Notes: generated by a model not told the origin, from the sequence alone. A DNA stretch of 64,000 nt from Bradyrhizobium canariense (GCF_900105125.1 NZ_LT629750.1:7157001-7221000); one strand, 5' to 3'. Counted from the stretch's first letter, positions 1-8,147 are shown. Numbers and translations are program-made.

Positions 1-119
1 GCCTCAAAACTAGGAGAGTGTGGCGGCTTCAACTCAAGCACCAGGATCGTAATAATGACCGCGAACACTCCATCCGAAAATGCGCTCAGCCGATCGGGTT
101 TCAGCTCTCGCTCAGTCAT
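1..119 (-). CDS. TMEM175/DUF1211 family potassium channel (N-terminal part, cut by window edge)
   Basis: The minus strand opens at an ATG at 117-119, preceded by a good purine-rich ribosome binding site (GGGAGAGCGAG). About 39 codons follow with no stop before the window edge. The peptide begins MTERELKPDRLSAFSDGVFA and runs into a hydrophobic helix rich in Ile, Thr and Leu. The RLSAFSDGVFA stretch followed directly by a first membrane helix is the signature of bacterial TMEM175 (DUF1211) proteins, which form potassium-selective channels; the FSD residues belong to the pore helix. It starts 41 bases after the flavin reductase stop on the same strand, so it may be the last gene of the receiver-sigma-reductase cluster. 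Only the first helix is visible. Confidence 0.72.
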   Translation of the reverse strand, partial: MTERELKPDRLSAFSDGVFAVIITILVLELKPPHSPSFE

Positions 120-160
120 CTCGCTCTCCCTTAACGGTGATGTTCTCCTGCCGGTTTGGC

Positions 161-730
161 CTAGCGATCTCCAGGGTTTACAATGGCCCGTTCGAACGGA
201 TGGTATCCGCCTTGCCAATAGACGAGCGGGAAAGATCCGGCAGAGGCGCGGAGCGCGCAAACGCGACCAATGATGATGGCGTGATCATAGCGCGGAAGCA
301 TTTCCGTGACCTCGCAATCAAAGGCGGCGAGGGCGTTCTCGAGGACGGCTGTACCAGTCAGCATCGTGGTCCATCGGGTGCCGGCATATCGAGCAGTTCC
401 TTCGAGGCCGTCTCTTCCTGCGAAACGGTCTGCAAGTGCGTGCTCTTCGTTGCGCAACAGGTTTACGCCGAAATAAGGATGTCGCTGAAGCGCCCGCCAG
501 GAGTCAGAGCTTTGAGCGACACAAACCAATAGTCGTGGTGGGGCCGCGCACAACGACGAGACAGAGGTGGCGGTGAACCCGGTAATGTCACTACCCTTGC
601 CGACTGTAATCACGGCCACGCCGCCGGCCAACTCCCGCATCGCCGCGCGGAAGGAATCTGTTTCAACTTCAGCGAAAGTGCTTGCCTGGGGCATCGATGA
701 AGCCGAAATCTGAGACATTGTTGAAAGCAT
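161..730 (-). CDS. Flavin reductase-like (DIM6/NTAB) FMN-binding domain protein
   Basis: This 189-residue protein has the flavin-reductase fold of the small components of two-component monooxygenases: FRAAMRELAGGVAVITV near residue 30, GFTATSVSSLCAAPPRLLVC near 55, and a late GGYHPF motif. Family members reduce FMN or FAD with NAD(P)H, or carry bound flavin, in the cytoplasm. No oxygenase partner is nearby, so the substrate and partner are unknown. The gene follows the ECF sigma factor by about 40 bases on the same strand, which suggests co-transcription and a redox or stress role. An internal ATG at 718 is an equally good start. The first dozen residues are rich in Ser and Met and look dispensable. 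Confidence 0.82.
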   Translation of the reverse strand: MLSTMSQISASSMPQASTFAEVETDSFRAAMRELAGGVAVITVGKGSDITGFTATSVSSLCAAPPRLLVCVAQSSDSWRALQRHPYFGVNLLRNEEHALADRFAGRDGLEGTARYAGTRWTTMLTGTAVLENALAAFDCEVTEMLPRYDHAIIIGRVCALRASAGSFPLVYWQGGYHPFERAIVNPGDR

Positions 731-769
731 CCCTCGTGAGTTGCATGAGCGCGAGAAGCGCCGGCTGCG

Positions 770-1546
770 TCAGGGCGCCCCATGTTTCTGCAGGTCGTCT
801 CTTTCTTGAGAGGGACCAGGCCGACGGTGCTGCCCCTTGCCAAACTCCGAAGAATTTACGGATGTCTTTGGTGCGGTAACATCACCGGCGACCAATTCCG
901 CCAGCTTCTTGAGGCCACGATGGATGTTGACCTTAACGAGAGCTGCGGATTGGCCGGTGGCGCCGGAGGCGCGTTTGATGCTGAGACCCTGCAATTTTAC
1001 CAGGCGGATCACGCTCGCTTGGGCGGGCTTCAACCGGTCAAGCAGGCCATCCACGGCGGTGGCACTTAGCGTCGCTTCTCCATGATCTTCAATCGGAATT
1101 TCGTCGTCAAGCGCCAGGGCTTTGAAGCGTGACGCGTCTCGAATCCGGTCGATCCATTTATAGCGTGCAATCGCTGCTACCCAGGCCCCGAGGGATCTCG
1201 ATGGCGCGTAGGTGTGCCGCTTGGCATGAATCGCAAGAAGGGCGTCTTGCCTCGCGTCGTCGGCCGCAGAGGGCGGAAGACGTCGCGCATAGTAGCGGCG
1301 CAGCCACACATCCAATTCTCGAAGCAACTGCTCGTAGGCTTGGCGGTCGCCAGCTTGCGCGGCAACCATAAGACAGCCCCACCGCTCGGAACGCGTGTCC
1401 CAATTTTCGGAAGGCGATGGTGTTCGTGCGGTTCGCCAAGGACAAACTTTGAAGTCGGAGGCCGAGGGCTCCAGAGTAGCCTCGCCGAGGCGTGGCGACG
1501 AGCTGAATGCTGAGGCGTCAACAGCCTTATCGTGGAGGGCGGTCAT
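770..1546 (-). CDS. ECF RNA polymerase sigma factor (SigF/ECF16-like)
   Basis: This is a sigma-70 family factor with only regions 2 and 4, typical of ECF sigmas. Region 2 appears around AAQAGDRQAYEQLL and AAIARYKWIDRIRD. Region 4 is LKPAQASVIRLVKLQGLSI followed by the helix-turn-helix ending in VKVNIHRGLKKLAEL. The start at 1546 has a strong AGAGGAG site eight bases upstream and overlaps the end of the receiver gene, which indicates translational coupling. From this start the protein has about 58 residues before the usual ECF start, and a C-terminal tail of about 40 residues after the helix-turn-helix. The region 4 wording resembles SigF-type factors that respond to oxidants or metals. Those usually sit next to a DUF1109 (NrsF) membrane anti-sigma; none is visible here. 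TGTAACC-N16-CGA sites elsewhere in the window are plausible targets. Confidence 0.88.
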   Translation of the reverse strand: MTALHDKAVDASAFSSSPRLGEATLEPSASDFKVCPWRTARTPSPSENWDTRSERWGCLMVAAQAGDRQAYEQLLRELDVWLRRYYARRLPPSAADDARQDALLAIHAKRHTYAPSRSLGAWVAAIARYKWIDRIRDASRFKALALDDEIPIEDHGEATLSATAVDGLLDRLKPAQASVIRLVKLQGLSIKRASGATGQSAALVKVNIHRGLKKLAELVAGDVTAPKTSVNSSEFGKGQHRRPGPSQERDDLQKHGAP

Positions 1547-1907
1547 TGGAAAGGCTCCTCTCGATATACTCAAGCAGAACGCTAGTTTCGAACGGCTTCC
1601 TCAGAAGACATTGGGCGCCGACCGAGATCGCTTCATCGTCCAAATGCGTGTCAGGCAGAGCCGTGATGAGGATTACGGGGGTCGTGATGCCTTGTTCGTG
1701 GAGCTTTCGCACGAGGTCAGGTCCGCCCATCCCGGGCATATGAACATCAGCGATGATACAGTCCGAACCGAACAGGCTGGACGTCGCCAGGAACGTCTCC
1801 GCCGAGGCATAAGGCTCGGCGCGATAGCCGACGGAGCGCATCAGATCCGCAAGGGACGAGCACAGCGCTTCGTCATCATCGATGATGGCGACGAGCGGAC
1901 TTGTCAC
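1527..1907 (-). CDS. Single-domain response regulator (FixJ-like receiver)
   Basis: This is a stand-alone CheY/FixJ-type receiver of about 126 residues. The acidic pocket is IIDDDEAL, the phospho-acceptor Asp lies in IIADVHMPGMGG, the conserved Thr is in ILITAL and the Lys is in LRKPFE. The GTG at 1905-1907 is preferred because a GAGG lies nine bases upstream and the protein then begins at the usual place (VTSPLVAIIDDDE). The same frame extends upstream to an ATG at 2000, with no ribosome site. There is no output domain, so it probably works by protein contact or as a phosphate sink. The gene overlaps the start of the ECF sigma gene by about 20 bases, so the two products are made together. 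It could modulate the sigma factor in place of a classical anti-sigma. Confidence 0.87.
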   Translation of the reverse strand: MTSPLVAIIDDDEALCSSLADLMRSVGYRAEPYASAETFLATSSLFGSDCIIADVHMPGMGGPDLVRKLHEQGITTPVILITALPDTHLDDEAISVGAQCLLRKPFETSVLLEYIERSLSNDRPPR

Positions 1908-2237
1908 CGAATGGAACCTCGCCAGATCCGCGAAATCCTGGCAACGCGACGGGGGGAAGACGCTATCCCCAGTGAGGCTGAGCTGCTGATTGTTAGGCAT
2001 TCGAGGCAAGGAGGACCATTATACAACGGAGAAAGGATGTGCATGGCATCATCTCCCTAGTAAGCCGCAGTCACGAGTGACGAATGACGGCACAAGGTGC
2101 AGCCGAACCATGCTTTCGGTGTCGCACAGTCACAAGCTCTCGGTTGTGATGGATAGCCCATACCTTGGTATGGGTTTTCAACGGTGAGGCAGTGCCGGTT
2201 CTGCTGTTGCGGCAACCTGAGGTGTTGCGCGCCCGCC

Positions 2238-2654
2238 TTACGTCCGGATGTCGATGGCCTCCGCCATCCAAGCGATCATCGCTACGGATTTAGCTGTTAG
2301 CTTTCGCATAACGCTGCCACGATGCATCTTCACGGCGGTTTCGCCGATCGAAAGTTCGTTCGCGATCTGCTTGTTCATGAGCCCGGACGCGACGAGCGCC
2401 ATCACCTCCGCTCGCGAGGCGTCAGAAGTGCACACCGATCTTGCAGTTGCGCAATCTGTGCGCTCTCCCGGCACCGGCGCCTCGATCGGTTCTGCAATTG
2501 TTGAGCTTTTCTTTAAGAAGAGCCTTAGATGAACCTTCGCAACTAATCTCTTCGAGATGATCTGAAGCGCTTTGACGATCGGCTCTAAGTCGGCCGTTTC
2601 GTGTTCTGCATCGCGATGCTCTCGCCGATAACAGTCTCGCGGCATTCCCGGCAC
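2238..2654 (-). pseudogene. Remnant of a LuxR/FixJ-family regulator (helix-turn-helix only)
   Basis: The last 65 residues or so are a clear LuxR-type DNA-binding domain (EVMALVASGLMNKQIANELS, then VKMHRGSVMRKL). The preceding 70 residues do not resemble a receiver. The conserved LTPRE lead-in of the domain is replaced by SDASRA. FixJ-type regulators of this kind normally carry about 130 further residues with a receiver domain; none is found upstream in any frame. The upstream end runs into the promoter region of the DUF417 gene on the other strand. I read it as a decayed regulator that kept its DNA-binding end. It could still be expressed as a short DNA-binding protein, since the frame is open and the helix-turn-helix is well preserved. 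Confidence 0.55.
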
Positions 2655-2747
2655 GAGAGCCTAGATACCCGGCGTTCACTTATCCAGCCTCGGCATCTCT
2701 CGCTGACCAAACCGAGATGCTGTCGACGAAAAACTTCTAAGTGTGCC

Positions 2748-2773
2748 TGTAACCAAAAAGGAGCGACAGACGA
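2748..2773 (+). promoter_or_regulatory. Putative ECF sigma promoter TGTAACC-N16-CGA (DUF417 gene)
   Basis: TGTAACC at 2748-2754 is followed after exactly 16 bases by CGAAAG at 2771. The same two boxes at the same spacing occur upstream of two other transcription units (10865-10891 minus, 11072-11097 plus). GTAACC-N16-CGAA is, from memory, the promoter pattern of Caulobacter SigF-type ECF factors. Transcription would begin about 40 bases before the ATG at 2820. This supports that start over the longer frame beginning at 2601, which would place the promoter inside the gene. Confidence 0.62.
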
Positions 2774-2819
2774 AAGTAGGTCGTGGGCGAGTAGCAATAG
2801 CAGACGCAGCGAGGCGATA

Positions 2820-3875
2820 ATGATGAACCACCTCATTGAGGCATTGACCAAGTCCGGGATTCTCAAAGGGGATCTAGACTATCGCTTGATTCGCTCGTCG
2901 ATGGTGATCGTATTCTTGCTATTTGGTTATCAGAAGTGGTTCGAGTACGAAGCACAGGTTTTAATTCCCTTTATCAGCAACGGGCCGCTAATTTCCTGGA
3001 TGTACCCGGCTTTCGGAATTCGCGGGGCTAGTTGGCTCTTGGGCTTCACGGAATGGTTGTTTTGCCTGCTTCTGTTCTGGGGATTTTGGAACAAGAAGGC
3101 GGGAATCCTTGGTGCGCTCGGATCATGCGCTACGTTCCTGGCGACCGTCTCTATTATTCCGTTCATGCCGAACGGGTGGGACGAGGTCGCCGGGGGCTTT
3201 CCCGCGATGACCGGCAACGTTCCCTTTCTTATGAAGGATGTAGTGCTTTTCGCCGCGTCATTCTATTTGCTTAAGCAGGATGTCGTGAGGGCGCTACCCT
3301 CTGCCGAGGGCAGCGGAACAACCAATCATCTGATCAAATATCTCGCCAGGATATTGGGTGGCCTTGGTCTTCTTAGGGAAGGTCTCGAGTACCACGTATT
3401 GCGGGCCTCGATGGTGATCATATTCGCGTTTTTTGGATACACCAAATGGCATCAATATGCAGCGCAGGTGATGTTTCCATTCATCAGCCATAGTCCGTTT
3501 CTCTTCTGGCTCTACCCGGCTTTTGGCCTTCGCGGGGGAGCCCGGTTCCTGGGTGCGTCAGAGTGGCCGATCTGCGCGCTTTTGTTTGCGGGATTCTGGG
3601 ATAAGAGATTCGGAGTTCTAGGGGCCCTTGGTTCAACAGTTACATTTCTAACAACGCTCACGATCATCCCGTTCATGCCGGATGGTTGGGATCCAGCGGC
3701 GGGGTTTCCTGCGATGGCCGGCAACGTGCCGTTCCTGGTGAAGGATGTCGTCCTTCTTGCTGTATCAGTTTATTTGCTGAAGCAGGACCTGGTGAGGGTG
3801 TTACTTTCCAACAGGAATGCCAGGACGGTTTCGACCCTCTCCACATCAAACGCCTTCGCGAAGGACATGCGTTGA
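2820..3875 (+). CDS. Tandem-duplicated DUF417 (YkgB/RclC-like) membrane protein
   Basis: This protein of about 351 residues consists of two homologous copies of a four-helix DUF417 module, at roughly residues 5-165 and 175-335. Paired signatures appear in both halves: FGYQKWFEYEAQV and FGYTKWHQYAAQV; SWMYPAFGIRG and FWLYPAFGLRG; IIPFMPNGWD and IIPFMPDGWD; GNVPFLMKDVVL and GNVPFLVKDVVL; YLLKQDVVR and YLLKQDLVR. E. coli YkgB/RclC, a reactive-chlorine resistance protein, has one copy of about 197 residues; the biochemical role of the family is unknown. The start at 2820 (ATGATG) lies about 40 bases after the putative ECF promoter. The frame is open back to 2601, but that part has no membrane helices and would be arginine-rich. 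An HWE kinase follows on the same strand. Confidence 0.85.
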   Translation: MMNHLIEALTKSGILKGDLDYRLIRSSMVIVFLLFGYQKWFEYEAQVLIPFISNGPLISWMYPAFGIRGASWLLGFTEWLFCLLLFWGFWNKKAGILGALGSCATFLATVSIIPFMPNGWDEVAGGFPAMTGNVPFLMKDVVLFAASFYLLKQDVVRALPSAEGSGTTNHLIKYLARILGGLGLLREGLEYHVLRASMVIIFAFFGYTKWHQYAAQVMFPFISHSPFLFWLYPAFGLRGGARFLGASEWPICALLFAGFWDKRFGVLGALGSTVTFLTTLTIIPFMPDGWDPAAGFPAMAGNVPFLVKDVVLLAVSVYLLKQDLVRVLLSNRNARTVSTLSTSNAFAKDMR

Positions 3876-3986
3876 ACCGCGCAGCAATGCCTGGCGAGTT
3901 CTGCGATTCCAATCGCTCCTCCAACGCCAACCAGATCACCGTCCTGGTTTCCGCAGAAAAGCGATAAATAGATTGTCGGGACGCAG

Positions 3987-4712
3987 ATGAAAGCTGAAGA
4001 CGTTGAGAATTTGGCGAAGTCCCTCGATCTCAGTCTGAAGCCTGGCAACACTTCGGACGAGATAAACTGCGACAGTCGCGAGAGCTCGGCCAGTGTTTGC
4101 GAGCAACAAGGTGAGCGCATGGAGGCCGGTCCATCTCTCAACCTATTGGTGGACGAACTGCAGCACCGGATCCGAAACCTTCTGACCGTCGTCCAGTGCT
4201 TCGTTAGTGAGACGGAGTCGTCCACGGCGGACGAATATCGTGCGGCGCTTTCAGCAAGAATCGCCGGTCTATCGGACGCGTACAATCTGATCGAGCGCAC
4301 GCGCGTACAGCACATTGCTTTGAGTGAGGTGCTGGAGCAGACGCTGAAGTCATATGCCGCAGTCCGAAAGAATCGTATCCGTGCGGCAGGGCCGGACGTC
4401 GAGCTTGAGCCGCGGCTCGCGCTTTCGCTTCACATGGCGCTACACGAGCTTGCAACTAACGCCAGCAAGTATGGGGCATTTACCACTGCATCCGGACAGG
4501 TTGAGGTGCTTTGGGAGCTGCTTTCCGACGGCGCGGGCCGCAGGTTGGCCATTCAGTGGCGCGAACGCGGCGGGCCCGAGGTACGAGAGCCGGATCGCAA
4601 GGGGTTCGGCTTACGTCTCATAACGAAGGTGCTCAGGAATGCGCAAGTTGAGCTGAGCTTTGATCGGGCAGGGTTCGTTTGCCAAATGCTGATCGAGATC
4701 GATGAGTCCTAG
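3987..4712 (+). CDS. HWE/HisKA_2-family histidine kinase without sensor domain
   Basis: The 241-residue protein carries the phospho-acceptor box ELQHRIRNLL with His60, an N-box LHMALHELATNASKYGAF around residue 148, the family Trp in IQWRERGGP and a C-terminal GFGLRL glycine motif. These features define the HWE kinase family common in Rhizobiales. The first 50 residues are hydrophilic and match no PAS or GAF domain, so the signal must come through a partner protein. It lies 111 bases after the duplicated DUF417 gene and may share its ECF promoter. HWE kinases in this group often feed receiver proteins such as PhyR or single-domain regulators; the orphan receiver at 1527-1907 is a possible partner. 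Confidence 0.86.
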   Translation: MKAEDVENLAKSLDLSLKPGNTSDEINCDSRESSASVCEQQGERMEAGPSLNLLVDELQHRIRNLLTVVQCFVSETESSTADEYRAALSARIAGLSDAYNLIERTRVQHIALSEVLEQTLKSYAAVRKNRIRAAGPDVELEPRLALSLHMALHELATNASKYGAFTTASGQVEVLWELLSDGAGRRLAIQWRERGGPEVREPDRKGFGLRLITKVLRNAQVELSFDRAGFVCQMLIEIDES

Positions 4713-5123
4713 ACGAAACGCCCGACAGAGATGCGGCTCGCAGTAGGAAACCACGTGATCTGTGAAAGGCCGAAGCTTGGTTCGCCGAGTCAGGCACCGA
4801 TACCAGCGTCTTCTGGCATCGAAGACGATCGCCGCTCCTTTGGTCGAAGTCGAGCCGGGCGGTATGCGCGAGATGAAGCCTCGGCGGGGCCGGTGCTATC
4901 CCTGGACCTGAGGAGTGGTCGCATGAAGCGAGGTCAGAACGGCTCAGGCAAGAAGGCTGTCGCGGGGCGCCGCAAGGAAGCGAACCGCGCGCTCGGCAGT
5001 GGGGCTATGGTTCGGCGTAACGATCGTCCCATCTGCCGTCAGCGCAGTGGCTTCCCGGGCCAACCGGATCGAGTTCTCAGCGGGATGCTTCGAGCATCAA
5101 CATGGTTCGACCGCGCTCGCTCG
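4713..5123. other. Gene-poor stretch between HWE kinase and membrane kinase
   Basis: Apart from the bicupin relic at 4795-4875, I see no supported gene. A plus-strand frame from the ATG at 4923, preceded by GAGGAG, could give an arginine-rich peptide of about 79 residues ending at 5162. It has no recognisable domain, and it overlaps the 3' end of the kinase gene on the other strand. It is more likely non-coding or relic sequence. Confidence 0.4.
4795..4875 (+). pseudogene. Fragment of an oxalate decarboxylase-like bicupin gene
   Basis: About 80 bases are nearly identical to 37445-37526, the start of the second cupin of the oxalate decarboxylase gene in this same window. The shared part begins at CACCGATACCAGCGTCTT and ends at GGTATGCGCGAGATG. 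A one-base deletion after GCGTCTT shifts the frame and a few substitutions are scattered through, so it cannot encode cupin sequence in one frame. Homology stops abruptly on both sides. It is a dead relic of an ancestral or duplicated copy. The direct comparison within the window makes the call firm; the origin of the relic is inference. Confidence 0.85.
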
Positions 5124-6755
5124 TCACAGAGCCTGTCCAAAAGCGTTAGAAAGGTCGGCTGATGCGCTGCCCAAATCTACAGGCACCGTGAACTGAAAAA
5201 CCGCGCCGCGGCCCTTATCGGCGGTCACCCATAATTGCCCTTCATGTTCCTCGATAATCGACCGGCAGATCGACAGCCCCATGCCCATACCGTGCGCTTT
5301 GGTCGTGAACGTCGGGTCGAATATCCGATCCATGGCGCCAGGCTCGAGGCCCTTGCCCGTGTCTTCCACGGATACCATCACGCACCCAGAGTGATGCACT
5401 TCAGACCTTATGGATAGCACCCGCTCCCCATTCTTCGTGGCCATAGAATCAATGGCGTTCGTAATCAAATTCAGGAGCACTTGCTGGAGCTGGACCTGCT
5501 CGCCCTTTATGCGCGGCAGCCGTTTGTTAGGGGCGGCTTGAACGGCGACCCGATGAGTCTGCAGCTTGTCGCGGACGACGGCCAGAGCTTCCTCAATGAC
5601 ATCGTTGATATCGAGCGAAGTGCGCGGCTGTGCGCTCTTCTTGAAATGCGCACGGATATTTTCAATCACGGCATCCGCATGGCGTCCGGCGGTCACGACT
5701 CGCCGCAATACCCGCCTGACCTCATCGAGTTCAGGCTCGACGCGATCAAGCCAATTCAGTCCTGCGTTGGCACTGGCTATGATCGCCGTTAACGGCTGTT
5801 TGACTTCGTGGGCGACTGAAGCCGATACGACGTCACCGGTCATCAGCCGGGCCTCACGTTCGCGACGTTGCGCCAAGACAGCGCGGAGCAGGTGGGCGTA
5901 AAGCGTCGTTATCTCATACAACAGGACAAAGAGAACAAGGATGCTGGAGACAAACCCGAAGACCCGGCCGGCATACCAGCCGACGCTGAACCGGGCCAGA
6001 CCGGGAAACGAGACCAAATAGATCTCAATTGCGTATACGCAAACAACCACCATCAGCCACAGATCGAGCACCGAACGCTGTCGGATCCAGAGCAAAATGA
6101 GTGCAACTGCGTTCAACAGGATTAGACAACTGGCAATATAGAGCAAGAAGGTGGAAAAATGCACACGATCGATTGAGATGCGGGGCAAGTATGCATCGCC
6201 CGCTGTGACAAGAACAGTCATGGCACACACGACGGCGGCGGACATCGCAGCACTCGAAAGGATGGTCGCGGTCAATGAGCGCTCCCACCATCGGTTGGGT
6301 CGATTGGCATCCTTCAAAAGGGCATATGCGATGACGGCGGTCGGAAAACCGGTGTACCGCAGAACAGCTAGCCAATTTGTGCTCTGTAGCCCCGCGCCAA
6401 GCAGGCCATTTGGCGTGAACAACCCCGGAAAGGTCAGCATCCACGGGATAACCATGAGCGCCATGAAGAGATACCCGTTCGAGATTGCGAGGAGGGCACG
6501 CGAACGCAGAATGGCGAACTGGTTGAACAGCAGGACCGAAGTGATCAAGTCATTCACGAAGATCGCCGTGCCATAGGCCGGGACGAAGGCGTCGATCCGC
6601 CCCAACTGGATGTGCGAGTGCTGCACCGCCATGATGAAAAGGGCGCCCAAGGCGAGCGCGACCAAAAGGACTAGCCGTCTCTGCGGCCGGCTGGGCGATA
6701 AGCTCGCAAGGGTGAAAGGCTGATCCTCTTGGACAATGATGGCCTGCTTTATCAT
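5124..6755 (-). CDS. Membrane sensor histidine kinase (MASE4-like sensor)
   Basis: The 543-residue protein has about eight hydrophobic helices in residues 25-285, laid out like the MASE4 integral membrane sensor. A HisKA dimerisation region follows with the acceptor His near residue 316 (SVAHEVKQPLTAIIASANAG), then an HATPase domain with N-box LLNLITNAIDSM, G1 VSVEDTGKGL and G2 GMGMGLSICRSIIEEH. The start at 6755 (MIKQAIIV) is chosen because the upstream 41 codons are Cys- and Arg-rich and unlike the family. No response regulator is adjacent. It lies 144 bases after the cytochrome c gene on the same strand, so it may be transcribed with the dehydrogenase operon and sense a quinone or redox-linked membrane signal. 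The ligand is unknown. Confidence 0.86.
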   Translation of the reverse strand: MIKQAIIVQEDQPFTLASLSPSRPQRRLVLLVALALGALFIMAVQHSHIQLGRIDAFVPAYGTAIFVNDLITSVLLFNQFAILRSRALLAISNGYLFMALMVIPWMLTFPGLFTPNGLLGAGLQSTNWLAVLRYTGFPTAVIAYALLKDANRPNRWWERSLTATILSSAAMSAAVVCAMTVLVTAGDAYLPRISIDRVHFSTFLLYIASCLILLNAVALILLWIRQRSVLDLWLMVVVCVYAIEIYLVSFPGLARFSVGWYAGRVFGFVSSILVLFVLLYEITTLYAHLLRAVLAQRREREARLMTGDVVSASVAHEVKQPLTAIIASANAGLNWLDRVEPELDEVRRVLRRVVTAGRHADAVIENIRAHFKKSAQPRTSLDINDVIEEALAVVRDKLQTHRVAVQAAPNKRLPRIKGEQVQLQQVLLNLITNAIDSMATKNGERVLSIRSEVHHSGCVMVSVEDTGKGLEPGAMDRIFDPTFTTKAHGMGMGLSICRSIIEEHEGQLWVTADKGRGAVFQFTVPVDLGSASADLSNAFGQAL

Positions 6756-6899
6756 CGAAGCGACCCTTGGCAGCGGCCGGAACGCACGGCACGAAGCGCA
6801 AACAGCTTCGCCATTCTTATCACGGTCTGCCGCATGGAGCGCAGTCGAGAAGCACGCCACCAGTGTCTTCGAACACAACCGCGGTGAGCAATCTGCCGT

Positions 6900-8147
6900 T
6901 CAGTCCGGTCGCAATGCCGTATCGGAGCGAACTCGCGCCACGTCGGCGGCCTCGACGGGTGCTGCGGACGCGCCCCAAGCGTTGCGCATGTAGGTAAGCA
7001 CCGCGGCGATCTGTGCATCGCTAAGCTGGCGGCCATAGGACGGCATCCCGGAGGCCGTCGGCTGCGCTTGAGTCCCGACGCTTCGGGCGCCGCGCAGCAC
7101 GATGCGTATCGAGGTCGTCGGATCGTCGGACCTCACCATCGACGAGTCGGCGATCGACGGGAACAGTTCAGCGACGCCCTTGCCATCGAGGCCGTGGCAT
7201 GCCGAACACTGATCGCGGTAGATGGCGGATCCAGCGGCCATCGCGGGATCCTCTTTCGGTAGTGCTTCGGGGCGGTCCTGTTTGCCGGACAGCGACTTCA
7301 GGTACGTCACCATCGCCTTCAAATCGGGATCCGTCATGTGCTCCGTCGAGAGAGAGACGACTTCGGCCATCGGTCCTGTCGCGGCCGAAACGCGGTTGTG
7401 GCCGCTCTTCAGGTACGCGACCAAGTCTTCCGTCGACCAGGTGCCCACGCCGACCCGAGCATCGTTGGTGATGTCCGGCGCCGACCATCCTTGCAGGAAG
7501 CCGCCCCGCAGATACTGCTCGGTCTTGTCGCCGCCCAGGAACGTCTTGGGGGTGTGGCAGGCGCCGCAATGACCCGGACCATCCACGAGGAACGCACCGC
7601 GATTCCATTCGGCGGATTTTTGTGGGTCGGCATTGTAGCCGCCTTGCTTGAAGTATAGCGCGTTCCACACGCGCATCGATGCGCGGATGTTAAACGGAAA
7701 GGGCAAGGTGTTCGCGACGACGGCATTGTGGACCGGTGTCACCGTGTTGAGATAGGCGCGGATCGCCAATACATCGTCGCGCGACATTTTCGTATACGCG
7801 GTGTAAGGCATCGCTGGATAGAGCCGTGACCCGTTCCGCCGCAAGCCCTTGCGGATTGCGGCGTCGAACGCATCATCGCTCCAGCTTCCAATTCCTGTCT
7901 CAAGATCCGGCGTAATGTTCGGTGCCACGATGTTACCGAAGGGCGTTTCGATCGGCCGCCCGCCGGCAAACGGCTGGTTGTTGCCGGGCACAGTGTGGCA
8001 ACTCGCGCAATCAGACAGGACTGCAAGATAGCGTCCGCGCTCGATTTGCGTGAATTCCTGGGGGTCGGAATCTCCGGCTTTCGCAGACGTTACTGCACAC
8101 AGGGCGATGGCGGCGCCCGCGAAAATGGATCGACGGGCGCTACGCAT
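6900..8147 (-). CDS. Tri-haem cytochrome c subunit of a membrane gluconate/alcohol-type dehydrogenase
   Basis: The 415-residue protein has a Sec signal peptide (RRSIFAGAAIALCAVTSAKA) and three CxxCH haem sites (CASCH near 50, CGACH near 195, CSACH near 320). Each is followed by a Met ligand candidate. This is the layout of the cytochrome subunit of FAD-dependent gluconate, sorbitol, glucose and alcohol dehydrogenases, which passes electrons from the flavin subunit to ubiquinone at the periplasmic face. Its ATG overlaps the stop of the GMC subunit by eight bases (ATGCGTAG), so the two are translationally coupled. It is the last of three subunits under the putative ECF promoter at 10865-10891. 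Confidence 0.92.
   Translation of the reverse strand: MRSARRSIFAGAAIALCAVTSAKAGDSDPQEFTQIERGRYLAVLSDCASCHTVPGNNQPFAGGRPIETPFGNIVAPNITPDLETGIGSWSDDAFDAAIRKGLRRNGSRLYPAMPYTAYTKMSRDDVLAIRAYLNTVTPVHNAVVANTLPFPFNIRASMRVWNALYFKQGGYNADPQKSAEWNRGAFLVDGPGHCGACHTPKTFLGGDKTEQYLRGGFLQGWSAPDITNDARVGVGTWSTEDLVAYLKSGHNRVSAATGPMAEVVSLSTEHMTDPDLKAMVTYLKSLSGKQDRPEALPKEDPAMAAGSAIYRDQCSACHGLDGKGVAELFPSIADSSMVRSDDPTTSIRIVLRGARSVGTQAQPTASGMPSYGRQLSDAQIAAVLTYMRNAWGASAAPVEAADVARVRSDTALRPD

Noticed and set aside
2601..2819. Upstream extension of the DUF417 gene
   Set aside because: The extension is Arg- and Ser-rich without homology and contains the putative ECF promoter; ATG 2820 fits the family start.
4731..5162. 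Open frame between the two kinases
   Set aside because: It runs through the frameshifted bicupin relic and overlaps the membrane kinase 3' end; no domain or good codon pattern.
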